Source: Microbacterium psychrotolerans (GTDB taxonomy: Bacteria; Actinomycetota; Actinomycetes; Actinomycetales; Microbacteriaceae). Taken from it: a DNA stretch of 64,000 bases. Location of the stretch: contig NZ_JAVFWO010000001.1 of the NCBI RefSeq assembly GCF_031085295.1, positions 830,400-894,399 of the forward strand, read 5' to 3'. A program made the translations under genes and the position numbers. The notes beneath the pieces were generated by a model that saw only the letters and a list, made by a program, of their open reading frames with translations, ran no database searches and was not told the DNA's origin. Every line of letters starts with the position of its first letter. Within the stretch, counting starts at the first letter, position 1. Positions 1-8,306 of this stretch are shown piece by piece.

Positions 1-2
1 CG

Positions 3-281
3 ATCGCGGCGGGCCTCGTGGCCCTCGTCGCGATCGCCGAGGTGCCGACCGCGCGCCTGCGCGACGTGGTGCGCGCGAGCCTGTACCTGAGCCTGCGCCG
101 CTGGTACCTCACCGCGGTCTCGCTCGCCGCCCTGGCCGCGCAGGCCGCCGTGTTCGCCACCGCGCCGGCGCTGGGACTCGGGCTCACGGCATCCGCGGCC
201 CTCTTCTTCGCGTGGACCAACTCGCGCTACACGCTCCGCCCCGTACTCGATCTCGACGAGAAGGCGACCGCGCAGGCCTGA
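3..281 (+). CDS. DUF624 (YesL-like) membrane protein, 3' end only
   Basis: The open frame runs in from before the window, so only about 92 C-terminal residues are visible. They contain an alternating Ala/Leu/Val-rich stretch that reads as at least one to two membrane helices (around LAALAAQAAVFATAPALG and a following short one), with basic residues between. The end of the protein and its place directly upstream of uronate genes fit the DUF624/YesL family, small integral membrane proteins usually found beside pectin or rhamnogalacturonan ABC transporters; their role is unknown. The family call rests on a short fragment and on context, so it is tentative. The next gene starts 49 bp downstream and is probably co-transcribed. 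Confidence 0.55.
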   Translation: MAAGLVALVAIAEVPTARLRDVVRASLYLSLRRWYLTAVSLAALAAQAAVFATAPALGLGLTASAALFFAWTNSRYTLRPVLDLDEKATAQA

Positions 282-330
282 GGCCCGCGGCATCCGTCCT
301 CCCCTCGCACTTCAGAAGGATTCCCTCCGC

Positions 331-1533
331 ATGACGTCCACCTCGCCCGCTCCGGGCACCAGAGCCACGCCCGCCGATCAGCGCATCGCGGCCGACGACG
401 CGATCACCGCCGCGCTGTCGAGGATCCGCCGCAACATCGCGACCTTCGGGGGCGCATACCCCGACGACACCACGGTGGACGACCGCTACCAGGTGCGCCC
501 CGCCGAGGGCGGCATCCCGGTCGGCGGCAACCGCGGGTGGACCACCAGTTTCCGCACCGGCATGCTGTGGCTCGCGTGGGAGTTCACCGGCGACGCGGCG
601 TACCGCGACGCCGCACTCGTCGACGCGGCCGACTTCGAGCGGCGCGTGCGCGCCGAGGAGGACCTCGACACGCACGACCTCGGCTTCCTCTACACGCTGT
701 CGACCGTGGCCGCCTGGCGGCTGGTCGACGACGAGGACGCGCGGCAGGCGTCGCTGCTCGCCGCCGACCACCTGATGCGCCGCTTCCTCGAGCCCGCGGG
801 CATCATCCAGGCGTGGGGCGACCTCTCCGACCCGGCGCAGCGCGGCCGCACGATCATCGACAGCCTCATGAATATGCCGCTGCTGACATGGGCGCATGAG
901 CAGACCGGCGAGGGGCGGTTCGCCGACGCGGTCGCGCGGCACACCGCGCAGCTGCGCGAGCACATCCTGCGCGAGGACGACTCGACGTTCCACACGTTCT
1001 ACTGGGATGCCGAGACCGGCGAGCCGCTGCGCGGTGCCACCGAGCAGGGCGCGTTCGACGAATCGTGCTGGGCCCGCGGGCAGGCGTGGGGCATCTACGG
1101 CTTCGCGATGAACTACGCGGTGACCGGCGACGAGCGCCTGCTCGACGCATCCCGTCGCTGCACCGAGTACTTCCTGCGCCACCTCCCCGCCGACGAGGTG
1201 CCCTTCTGGGACCTCGTCTACACCGACGGCAGCGACGCGCCGCGCGACAGCTCCGCCGCTGCGATCGCGGTGTGCGGTCTGCTCGAGCTCGCCAAGGTCG
1301 AGACGGATGCCGCGCGCGCGGCCGAGTGGACGGCACGGGCGCATGCGATGCTCGCGTCGCTCATCGCGAACTACACGCCCGCGACCCCCGAGGACTCGGA
1401 CGCGCTCATCCTGCATTCGGTGTACGACCTGCCCAAGGGCAACGGCGTCGACGAGGGCACGCTCTGGGGCGACTACTTCTACCTCGAGGCGCTGATGCGC
1501 GTGGCCCGCCCCACGTGGAGGAAGTACTGGTGA
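331..1533 (+). CDS. GH88 unsaturated glucuronyl hydrolase
   Basis: 400 residues, the usual length for glycoside hydrolase family 88. These cytoplasmic (alpha/alpha)6-barrel enzymes hydrate and release the 4,5-unsaturated uronic acid left at the non-reducing end by polysaccharide lyases. The motif NRGWTTSFRTGMLWLA (about 67-82) is typical. Asp116 in THDLGF and Asp177 in IIDSLMN are 61 residues apart, the same spacing as the two catalytic aspartates (88 and 149) of the characterised Bacillus enzyme; SCWARGQAWGIYG follows near residue 246. No signal peptide is seen. A purine-rich SD (agaagga) precedes ATG 331. The stop overlaps the next start (GTGA). The product feeds KduI/KduD downstream. GH105 is the main alternative, but the motifs favour GH88. 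Confidence 0.9.
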   Translation: MTSTSPAPGTRATPADQRIAADDAITAALSRIRRNIATFGGAYPDDTTVDDRYQVRPAEGGIPVGGNRGWTTSFRTGMLWLAWEFTGDAAYRDAALVDAADFERRVRAEEDLDTHDLGFLYTLSTVAAWRLVDDEDARQASLLAADHLMRRFLEPAGIIQAWGDLSDPAQRGRTIIDSLMNMPLLTWAHEQTGEGRFADAVARHTAQLREHILREDDSTFHTFYWDAETGEPLRGATEQGAFDESCWARGQAWGIYGFAMNYAVTGDERLLDASRRCTEYFLRHLPADEVPFWDLVYTDGSDAPRDSSAAAIAVCGLLELAKVETDAARAAEWTARAHAMLASLIANYTPATPEDSDALILHSVYDLPKGNGVDEGTLWGDYFYLEALMRVARPTWRKYW

Positions 1534-2411
1534 GGCTCGTCACGTACGCCGGCTCCGACGGCGGCGCGCGACCCGCTGCCGTGGTCTCGGGCGCCGAGGG
1601 TGACCGGGTGCTGGACCTCGGCGATCTCGCCGGCTCGGTCGAGGACCTGCTGCCGGATGCCGCGGCCCTCGCGGCGGCGCGCGAGAGGGTGGCGGCCGCC
1701 GACCCGTCGGTCCTGCCGGTGTTCGATGCTGCGGCACTGGCCGCCCCGGTGACGCCCGGAAAGATCCTGTGCCTCGGCTACAACTACCGCGGGCACGTGC
1801 CGGACGGTGTCGATCCGACCGCGAACGACCCCGAGTACCCCGACGTGTTCGTGAAGACCCCGAACACGCTGGCGGGCCCGAACGAGCCGGTCGTGATCCC
1901 GCCGGGGGCGATCGACGTCGATTACGAGGGCGAGGTGGCGGTCGTCATCGGCCGGCGCGCGCAGCGCGTATCGCTGGAGGACGCGCTGGACCACGTCGGC
2001 GGGTACACGATCCTCAACGACGTGTCGGACCGCGCGTGGCAGCGGCGGCAGAGCCAGTGGGCGCTCGGCAAGTGCTCGGACGGCTTCGCACCGCTCGGCC
2101 CGTGGATCGTGACGCCCGACGAGGTGCCCGACCCGCAGGACCTCCTCGTCGAGGTCGTGCGCGACGGCGTCGTCACGGTGTCGCAGTCGACGTCGACCAC
2201 GATCTTCAGCGTGGCGTACGTCATCCATCACCTCAGCCAGGTGCTGACGCTCGAGCCGGGCGATATCGTCTCGACCGGAACCCCGCAGAAGCTGCCCGCC
2301 GCCCAGGAGACGCACCGCCCGCTCGCCGACGGCGACGCGGTGACGGTGCGCATCTCGGGCATCGGGGAGCTCACCACCCGTTTCGTCGCCGCTCAGGAGG
2401 CCGCCGCATGA
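1530..2411 (+). CDS. Fumarylacetoacetate hydrolase (FAH) family protein
   Basis: 293 residues from GTG 1530, which overlaps the preceding stop; the longer upstream frame is antisense-like and not homologous. The FAH fold C-terminal domain is clear: KILCLGYNYRGHV, PDVFVKTPNTLAGP, the acidic metal-binding signature DVDYEGEVAVVIG, GKCSDGFAPLGPWIV and GDIVSTGTP. FAH proteins hydrolyse or hydrate 2,4-diketo acids with a bound Mg2+ or Mn2+. Its start-stop overlap with an SDR suggests a pair such as that of the L-fucose or L-rhamnose non-phosphorylating pathway, in which the SDR oxidises a 2-keto-3-deoxy acid and the FAH protein cleaves the resulting 2,4-diketo acid. The exact substrate cannot be told from sequence. 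Confidence 0.85.
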   Translation: MRLVTYAGSDGGARPAAVVSGAEGDRVLDLGDLAGSVEDLLPDAAALAAARERVAAADPSVLPVFDAAALAAPVTPGKILCLGYNYRGHVPDGVDPTANDPEYPDVFVKTPNTLAGPNEPVVIPPGAIDVDYEGEVAVVIGRRAQRVSLEDALDHVGGYTILNDVSDRAWQRRQSQWALGKCSDGFAPLGPWIVTPDEVPDPQDLLVEVVRDGVVTVSQSTSTTIFSVAYVIHHLSQVLTLEPGDIVSTGTPQKLPAAQETHRPLADGDAVTVRISGIGELTTRFVAAQEAAA

Positions 2412-3172
2412 TCCTCGATTCGTTCCGCCTCGACGGCAAGGTCGCACTCGTCACCGGCTCGAGCCGCGGCCTGGGTCAGGGCGCAGCGGTCGCGCTGGCC
2501 GAAGCAGGCGCCGACGTCGCGCTGCTCGACCGCGGCGACGCGTCGGCCACCGCGGACCTCATCGCCGCGACCGGCCGCCGCGTCCACCGCGTGCAGCGCG
2601 ACCTCGTCTCGGCGGCCCCCGACGAGCTCGCCTCGGCGGTCGACGAGGTGATCGCCGAACTGGGCGGGCTCGACATCCTGGTCAACAACGCCGGCACCAT
2701 CCGCCGTGCGCCCGCCGCCGAGTACCCGCTCGGCGACTGGGACGACGTGCTCGCGGTCAACCTCGACGCCGTGTTCCACCTGTCGCAGGCCGCGGGCCGC
2801 CACATGCTCGCTCAGGGGAGCGGTCGCATCATCAACGTCGCGTCAATGCTGTCGTTCCAGGGCGGCATTCTGGTTCCGGCATACACCGCGTCCAAGCACG
2901 CCGTCGCCGGACTCACGAAGGCGCTCGCGAACGAGTGGGCCTCGGCCGGCGTCACGGTCAACGCCGTGGCCCCCGGCTACATGGCGACCGACAACACCGC
3001 GCCGCTGCGCGCCGACGAGGACCGCGCCGCATCGATCCTCTCGCGCATCCCCGCAGGACGCTGGGGCGAGGCATCCGATCTGCAGGGCGTGTTCGTGTTC
3101 CTCGCCTCGGACGCCGCGGCGTACCTGACCGGCGCCGTCATCCCCGTCGACGGCGGCTGGCTCGTCCGCTGA
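2408..3172 (+). CDS. kduD: SDR oxidoreductase, KduD-like (2-dehydro-3-deoxy-gluconate 5-dehydrogenase)
   Basis: 254 residues from ATG 2408, overlapping the previous stop (ATGA). Classical SDR: cofactor motif TGSSRGLGQG (about 16-25), NNAG near 97, catalytic Ser in NVASMLS, YTASK tetrad near 160, and the C-terminal GAVIPVDGGW. The start MILDSFRLDGKVALVTG and overall length match KduD, which reduces 2,5-diketo-3-deoxygluconate to 2-keto-3-deoxygluconate (KDG) with NAD(P)H. KduI lies 43 bp downstream, which supports the call. The overlap with a FAH gene leaves open that it instead oxidises a 2-keto-3-deoxy sugar acid such as 2-keto-3-deoxy-L-fuconate. Confidence 0.75.
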   Translation: MILDSFRLDGKVALVTGSSRGLGQGAAVALAEAGADVALLDRGDASATADLIAATGRRVHRVQRDLVSAAPDELASAVDEVIAELGGLDILVNNAGTIRRAPAAEYPLGDWDDVLAVNLDAVFHLSQAAGRHMLAQGSGRIINVASMLSFQGGILVPAYTASKHAVAGLTKALANEWASAGVTVNAVAPGYMATDNTAPLRADEDRAASILSRIPAGRWGEASDLQGVFVFLASDAAAYLTGAVIPVDGGWLVR

Positions 3173-3215
3173 CCACTCCCCCGCAACACGACTTCACGCA
3201 CACCAGGAGAGAACC

Positions 3216-4064
3216 GTGACCCAGACGCACATCCCGCAGCGCTACGCGACCAACCCCGCCCAGATCCCGGGCATGACCACGCAGGACCTGCGCGACACGT
3301 ACCTCATCCCCGACGTCTTCGTGCCGGGTGAGATCCGGCTGACGTACACGCACCACGACCGCATCGTGCTGGGCGGTGCCGTGCCGGCCGGCGGCGTGCT
3401 CGAGCTCGGCGGCTACCCCGAGATCCGCAGCGACTACTTCCTCGAGCACCGCGAGGTCGGCATCATCAACGTCGGCAGCACCGGCACGGTCACTGCCGAC
3501 GGCGAGGTCTACACGCTCGTCAAGGGCGCCTGCCTGTACCTCGGCCGCGGCATCCGTTCCGTGTCGTTCGCGGATGCCGGCGGTGAGGAGTCGGGCGCGC
3601 AGTTCTACCTGTTCTCGGCACCGGCGCACACCGCCTACCCGTCCGCGCTCGTCTCGCCCGGCGAGGGCACCGTGCGCGAGCTCGGCGACCAGCTCACCTC
3701 GAACCGCCGCACGCTCAACCAGTACATCCACGAGAACGGCGTCAAGAGCTGCCAGATCGTCATGGGTGTCACCGAGCTGCACCCGGGCTCCATGTGGAAC
3801 ACCATGCCCGCGCACACCCACGACCGCCGCACCGAGTGCTACCTGTACTTCGACCTGCCCGAGGACGCCCGCGTCATCCACCTCATGGGGGAGCGCGAAG
3901 AGACGCGTCACCTCGTGATTGCCGACCGTCAGGCCGTCATCTCGCCGTCGTGGTCGCTGCACTCGGGCGTCGGCACCTCGTCGTACACGTTCATCTGGGC
4001 GATGGCGGGCGAGAACCAGGCCTTCGACGACATGGATGCCGCGCCCGTCACCGACCTGCGCTGA
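3216..4064 (+). CDS. kduI: 5-keto-4-deoxyuronate isomerase KduI
   Basis: 282 residues, full KduI length. KduI is a Zn-dependent cupin that isomerises 5-keto-4-deoxyuronate (from GH88 or oligogalacturonate lyase action) to 2,5-diketo-3-deoxygluconate. Visible features are the N-terminal RYATNP start, REVGIINVG, the metal-site motif PAHTHDRRTECYLYFDL with its HxH and Glu, and the near C-terminal GENQAFDDMD. GTG 3216 is preceded by the SD aggagag at the right spacing, so it is preferred. It sits between kduD and the KDG kinase gene, in pathway order. Confidence 0.93.
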   Translation: MTQTHIPQRYATNPAQIPGMTTQDLRDTYLIPDVFVPGEIRLTYTHHDRIVLGGAVPAGGVLELGGYPEIRSDYFLEHREVGIINVGSTGTVTADGEVYTLVKGACLYLGRGIRSVSFADAGGEESGAQFYLFSAPAHTAYPSALVSPGEGTVRELGDQLTSNRRTLNQYIHENGVKSCQIVMGVTELHPGSMWNTMPAHTHDRRTECYLYFDLPEDARVIHLMGEREETRHLVIADRQAVISPSWSLHSGVGTSSYTFIWAMAGENQAFDDMDAAPVTDLR

Positions 4065-4094
4065 CGGATGCCTCTGCCTGACTACGCTGGGGCG

Positions 4095-5009
4095 ATGCCC
4101 ATGACCCTGCTCGCGATCGGCGAGACGATGGCGATGGTCACGCCGGTCGTCGCGATGCCCGTGACGGACGCCGACGCGTTCCTGCTCGACGCGGGCGGCG
4201 CCGAGTCCAACGTCGCCGCCCACGTGGCCGCGCTCGGCCACCGCGCCATCTGGTTCAGCCGCCTGGGCGACGACGCGCTCGGCCACCGCATCGCGCGGCA
4301 GCTCACCGCCCGCGGTGTCGACGTGTCGCGGGTCGTGTTCGACGACGCCCACCCGACCGGGTTGTACGTGAAGGACCCCGGCAACGGCGTCCTCTACTAT
4401 CGCCGCGGCTCGGCCGCCGCCCATTTGAGCGACGCCGACGCCGATGCGGTGGCGTTCGACGGCGTCGACCTGCTGCACGTGTCGGGCATCACGGCCGCCA
4501 TCTCGGCATCCGCCTCGTCCTTCCTCGCGCGCGTCATGGCGCGCGCACGGGAGCACGGCGTGCCGGTGTCGTTCGACGTCAATCACCGTGCGCCGCTGTG
4601 GCATGCCCAGACTGCCGCCCCGGTGCTGCTCGGGCTGGCCCGCGGCGCCGACATCGTGCTCGTCGGCCGCGACGAGGCGGAGACCCTGTGGGGGACCGCC
4701 ACCGCTGCAGACGTGCGCGTGCTCCTCCCGGAGGTCGCCGAGCTCATCGTCAAGGACGGCGACGTCGGCGCGACCGCCTACGTCGGCGCCGACGAGGTGT
4801 TCGAACCCGCCCTGGTCGTCGAGGTCGTCGAGCCGGTCGGCGCCGGCGACGCCTTCGCCGGCGGATACCTCGCCGGACGCCTCTCCGGCGCGCCCGTCCC
4901 CGACCGCCTGCGCGCGGGACACGAGCGGGCCGCGCGCACCCTGCAGACCACCACCGACTCGATCGACGAGCCCGCGGCTCCGGGGCCGGTTGCAGACCTG
5001 CCGACCTGA
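4095..5009 (+). CDS. kdgK: 2-keto-3-deoxygluconate kinase (PfkB family)
   Basis: About 304 residues. PfkB/ribokinase fold: AIGETMAMV at the N-terminus, GGAESNVAAHVAALG (first signature) and, near the C-terminus, VEVVEPVGAGDAFAGGYLAG with the catalytic base Asp in GAGDAF. The series GETM...GGAESN...FDVNHR is typical of KDG kinases, which make KDPG from KDG and ATP. An in-frame ATG lies 27 bp upstream at 4068, but homology begins at MTLLAIGETM, so 4095 (or 4101) is preferred. The gene lies 30 bp after kduI and before the aldolase, completing the route from unsaturated uronate to KDPG. Confidence 0.85.
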   Translation: MPMTLLAIGETMAMVTPVVAMPVTDADAFLLDAGGAESNVAAHVAALGHRAIWFSRLGDDALGHRIARQLTARGVDVSRVVFDDAHPTGLYVKDPGNGVLYYRRGSAAAHLSDADADAVAFDGVDLLHVSGITAAISASASSFLARVMARAREHGVPVSFDVNHRAPLWHAQTAAPVLLGLARGADIVLVGRDEAETLWGTATAADVRVLLPEVAELIVKDGDVGATAYVGADEVFEPALVVEVVEPVGAGDAFAGGYLAGRLSGAPVPDRLRAGHERAARTLQTTTDSIDEPAAPGPVADLPT

Positions 5010-5121
5010 CCGGTCTGGGGCGCGTCCCGAATGATCGGGGCGCGCGTCGCACGCCCCGGACGTGCGCGGTGCACCCCAAACCCGCGAAGATGACTGAACC
5101 CGACGGACGAAGGACCACCGA

Positions 5122-5787
5122 ATGACCTCCCAGCCCCACTCATCGACGAGCAACACGGATGCTGCGGCCCCGGCCGCCTGGTTCGACGACGCGTTCGCCG
5201 GGGCGCCGCTCATGGCGATCCTTCGCGGCATGGGCGTGGAGCGCTCGGTGCGCCTCTCCGAGACCGCGTGGGACCTCGGTATCGACTCGGTCGAGGTGCC
5301 GCTGCAGACCGACGAGGACGAGCAGGCCCTTCTCGCGGTCGTGGCGGCCGCGGCCGCCCGGGGCAAGAGCGTCGGCGCGGGCACCATCATCACGCCGGAG
5401 CAGGTGACGCGCGCCGCCGACGCCGGCGCGGTGTATCTCGTCTCGCCGGGTCTCGACCCGGTGGTGGTGCGCGCGGCGCAGGAAGCCGGCATCCCGATCC
5501 TCCCCGGTGTCGCCACCCCCAGCGAGGTGCAGCTCGCCGTCTCCCTCGGGCTGACGTGGCTCAAGGCGTTCCCGGCGACGTGGCTCGGCAGCGGCTGGTT
5601 CAAGCACATCCGCGGCCCGTTCCCGCAGGTGAGGTTCGTCGCGACCGGCGGGCTCGACGCGTCGAACGTCGACGAGTTCCTCGATGCGGGTGTTCGCGTC
5701 GCCGCCGTCGGTTCCGCTCTCGAGGACGCGTCGCAGCTCGAGCGCCTCGCCGCGGTGCTCCGCGCGCGGACCGGTTCCGCCCGATGA
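5122..5787 (+). CDS. eda: 2-keto-3-deoxy-6-phosphogluconate (KDPG) aldolase
   Basis: 221 residues. Class I KDPG/KHG aldolase: MAILRGM (31-37), Glu58 in SVEVPLQ (general acid/base), GAGTI, VSPGLDP, PGVATPSE, Schiff-base Lys148 in WLKAFPA, and the phosphate-binding ATGG near 175. It splits KDPG to pyruvate and glyceraldehyde-3-phosphate. The N-terminal 25 residues are a Ser/Ala-rich extension not expected in the family, so translation may start a little downstream, but an SD (ggacgaaggac) stands before ATG 5122. The stop overlaps the GH35 start. Confidence 0.9.
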   Translation: MTSQPHSSTSNTDAAAPAAWFDDAFAGAPLMAILRGMGVERSVRLSETAWDLGIDSVEVPLQTDEDEQALLAVVAAAAARGKSVGAGTIITPEQVTRAADAGAVYLVSPGLDPVVVRAAQEAGIPILPGVATPSEVQLAVSLGLTWLKAFPATWLGSGWFKHIRGPFPQVRFVATGGLDASNVDEFLDAGVRVAAVGSALEDASQLERLAAVLRARTGSAR

Positions 5788-7613
5788 CCTCCGACGCAGA
5801 CCGCTCACCCGGCGCAAACCGCCGGCCGGAGCGGCACCTCGTGACGGGCGAGCAGCGGTTCGCGATCGGCGAGACCGATTTCCTCCTCGACGGGGAGCCG
5901 TTCCGAGTGCTCGCGGGAGCCCTCCACTACTTCCGCGTGCATCCGGGACAGTGGGCCGACCGCATCCGCAAGGCGCGGCTCATGGGACTCAACACCATCG
6001 AGACATATGTCGCCTGGAACGCCCACGAACCGGTGCGCGGCGAGTGGGACGCCACCGGCTGGAACGACCTCGGCGCGTTCCTCGACCTCGTGGCGGCGGA
6101 GGGCATGCACGCGATCGTGCGCCCCGGACCCTACATATGCGCCGAATGGCATAACGGCGGTCTGCCGGTGTGGCTGACCGGCCTCGAGGGCGTCGGACTC
6201 CGCCGCTCCGAGCCGCTCTACCTCACCGAGGTGACCGCCTACCTGCAGCGCGTCTACGACATCGTCGCCCCGCGCCAGATCGACCGCGGCGGGCCGGTCG
6301 TGCTCGTCCAGATCGAGAACGAATACGGGGCGTACGGCGATGACACCGCGTATCTCGAGCACCTGGTGCGGGTGACGAGGGATGCCGCCATCACGGTGCC
6401 CCTGACCACGATCGACCAGCCGACCGACCAGATGCTGCGCGACGGCAGTGTCGCGGGAGTGCACCTGACCGGCTCGTTCGGCTCGCGCGCCGAGGAGCGT
6501 CTCGCCACCCTTCGCCACCATCAGCCCACCGGACCCCTCATGTGTGCGGAGTTCTGGGACGGCTGGTTCGACTGGTGGGGCAATGCCCATCACACGACGC
6601 CCGCTGCGGCGACGGCCGCCGAGCTGGACACCCTGCTCGCGGCCGGGGCGTCGGTGAACTTCTACATGTTCCACGGCGGTACGAACTTCGGCCTCACCAA
6701 CGGGGCGAACGACAAGGGCCGCTACCTGCCGATCGTCACCTCGTACGACTACGACGCGCCGCTGGACGAGCGGGGCGACCCGACCGACAAGTACTTCGCC
6801 TTCCGCGAGGTCATCGCCAAGTACGCCCCGGTGCCCGAGGAGGTGCCGGCGGTCAGCGGTCCCGCTCCCGTGTTCGAGGTCGCGCTCACCGCTGTCGCGG
6901 TGCCGGCCGAGGCGGACGTGCCTGTGGAGACCGCCGAGCCGCGTCACGAGACACCGCCGACCTTCGAGGAGATTGCGCACCTCAGCGCCCTCGTCTCCTA
7001 CGAAGCGGAGCTGCCGGGTGGTCAGGGTGGCGTCCTCCGTTTCGGCGAGGTGCGCGACCACGCCTGGGTGTCGGTCGACGGCGTAGCGGTGGGCGCTCTT
7101 TCGCGCACGCGCCACGAGGACGCCCTCGTCGTGCCCGGCGGACGTCGAGTCCGGGTGCTCGTCGAGGAACAGGGCCGCGTGAACTACGACGCGCGCCTGG
7201 GTGAGCCCAAGGGCCTCATCGGACCGGTGAGCCTCGGCGGTGCGCCGGTGACCGGCTGGACGGCGACGCCGATCGACGTCGCCGCGCTGGGTGCGGCGGT
7301 GGCGGATGCTGCGGGCTCGCCCGCGGGCGTGGCCGGATCGACGGTCGCACCATTCCTGCTGCGCGGTTCGTTCTCGCTCGAGTCGATCGCCGACCTCTTC
7401 CTCGACACCGCGGGGTGGGGCAAGGGCTACGCGCTGGTGAACGGCTTCCTCCTCGGTCGGTATTGGAGCAGCGGCCCGCAGCGGACGCTGTACGTGCCGG
7501 CGGCCGCCCTGCACGCGGGGGAGAACTCGGTCGTCGTGATCGAGCTGGATCGCGTCACCGATGCCGTCGCCCGTTTCGTCGCCGAGCCGGAGCTCGGGCC
7601 CCGAGAAGAGTAG
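5784..7613 (+). CDS. GH35 beta-galactosidase
   Basis: 609 residues from ATG 5784 (ATGA overlap with eda). GH35 TIM-barrel enzyme: LAGALHYFRVHP, NTIETYVAWNAHEP, VRPGPYICAEWHNGG, acid/base Glu180 in QIENEYG, nucleophile Glu256 in CAEFWDGWFDWWG, and YMFHGGTNFG. A C-terminal jelly-roll region carries WGKGYALVNGFLLGRYWSSGPQ, typical of the family. No signal peptide is seen, so it probably acts in the cytoplasm on imported oligosaccharides. Linkage to uronate genes suggests removal of beta-galactosyl residues from pectin (RG-I) or similar glycans. Confidence 0.92.
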   Translation: MTSDADRSPGANRRPERHLVTGEQRFAIGETDFLLDGEPFRVLAGALHYFRVHPGQWADRIRKARLMGLNTIETYVAWNAHEPVRGEWDATGWNDLGAFLDLVAAEGMHAIVRPGPYICAEWHNGGLPVWLTGLEGVGLRRSEPLYLTEVTAYLQRVYDIVAPRQIDRGGPVVLVQIENEYGAYGDDTAYLEHLVRVTRDAAITVPLTTIDQPTDQMLRDGSVAGVHLTGSFGSRAEERLATLRHHQPTGPLMCAEFWDGWFDWWGNAHHTTPAAATAAELDTLLAAGASVNFYMFHGGTNFGLTNGANDKGRYLPIVTSYDYDAPLDERGDPTDKYFAFREVIAKYAPVPEEVPAVSGPAPVFEVALTAVAVPAEADVPVETAEPRHETPPTFEEIAHLSALVSYEAELPGGQGGVLRFGEVRDHAWVSVDGVAVGALSRTRHEDALVVPGGRRVRVLVEEQGRVNYDARLGEPKGLIGPVSLGGAPVTGWTATPIDVAALGAAVADAAGSPAGVAGSTVAPFLLRGSFSLESIADLFLDTAGWGKGYALVNGFLLGRYWSSGPQRTLYVPAAALHAGENSVVVIELDRVTDAVARFVAEPELGPREE

Positions 7614-7654
7614 CCGGCGGGGAGGGATCGTCGGCCTCGGGGTAGCTTGGCGGG

Positions 7655-8295
7655 ATGCCCGACTACGTCCGACCGTCGGCGACGACGCCGCTGTTCGCCG
7701 ACGCGCTCGGACGGCCGATTCACTACGGCCAGCGGTGGGGTGCCGACGGACCGCCCGACGACTCCTACTCTGTGACGAGCAATCTCGAGCGCTTCGCGGT
7801 GTGCTCCATGATGTCGCCGATGCGCTCATCGCGTGGCTCGCGGAGACGTACGACGTCTCGGTGGAGGAGACGCCAGAGGCTGTCGCCGATCTCCTGCGAG
7901 CTCCGACGGATGCCGTGCGCGTCGTCCGTGTTCGCCCGGCGGACGCGGATGCCTCGCCGCTGACGTTCGTCTTCACGTCGTTTCCCGGCATCCCTCTGCA
8001 GGCCGGGCTGCTGTTCGACTCGTCGTACCCGACCTGCGGGTGCGACGCGTGCGACGAGACAGGGGAGAGCTGCGGGAGCTCGCTCGAAGAGGCGGTGTTC
8101 GCGGTCGCCGACGGCGGGCTCTCGGAGGCCCGCACGCCGGGCGTTGAACTGTCCTTGTCATTCCGGCTGGATTCTGCCCGTGGCTCGACCGGAGGTTCGT
8201 GTCGCGAGGCCGACTATCCCGTCGAGCGCCAGGCCGCCGCGAGGGACCAGCTGACTCCGCATCGCGTGTGGGCGCCGTGGCCTCCGCGATCCTGA
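7655..8295 (+). pseudogene. DUF6226-like gene interrupted by a frameshift
   Basis: The first 48 or so codons (from ATG 7655) read MPDYVRPSATTPLFADALG, then PIHYGQRWG and NLERFAV, and lose sense after about 7802. The continuation VLHDVADALIAWLAETYDV is in another frame and runs to 8295, with a cysteine cluster TCGCDACDET near 8034-8067. Both halves together look like one protein of the kind annotated DUF6226 in Microbacteriaceae, of unknown function. The break lies at the dinucleotide run GTGT (7799-7802): removing one GT restores the frame. It may be a true frameshift or a sequencing error. The gene is unrelated to the operon upstream. Confidence 0.6.
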
Positions 8296-8306
8296 GCGGC
8301 TGACGG

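Noticed and set aside
184..1416. Long minus-strand open frame of about 410 codons opposite the GH88 gene
   Set aside because: Arg/Val-rich composition without motifs, fully antisense to a gene with clear catalytic residues; an artefact of GC-rich codon bias.
4068..4094. Upstream ATG as start of the KDG kinase
   Set aside because: The additional nine residues precede the conserved N-terminal strand and no SD stands before this ATG.
5030..5060. GC-rich inverted repeat between kdgK and eda as a terminator
   Set aside because: The stem is only six base pairs with no T-tract, and the pathway genes on both sides make a full stop unlikely.
3138..5609. 823-codon minus-strand open frame
   Set aside because: Antisense to kduI, kdgK and eda; no domain pattern and low-complexity Arg/Ala/Gly content.
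5805..8135. 776-codon minus-strand open frame
   Set aside because: Opposite the GH35 gene, with no recognisable domain; shadow of a high-GC coding region.
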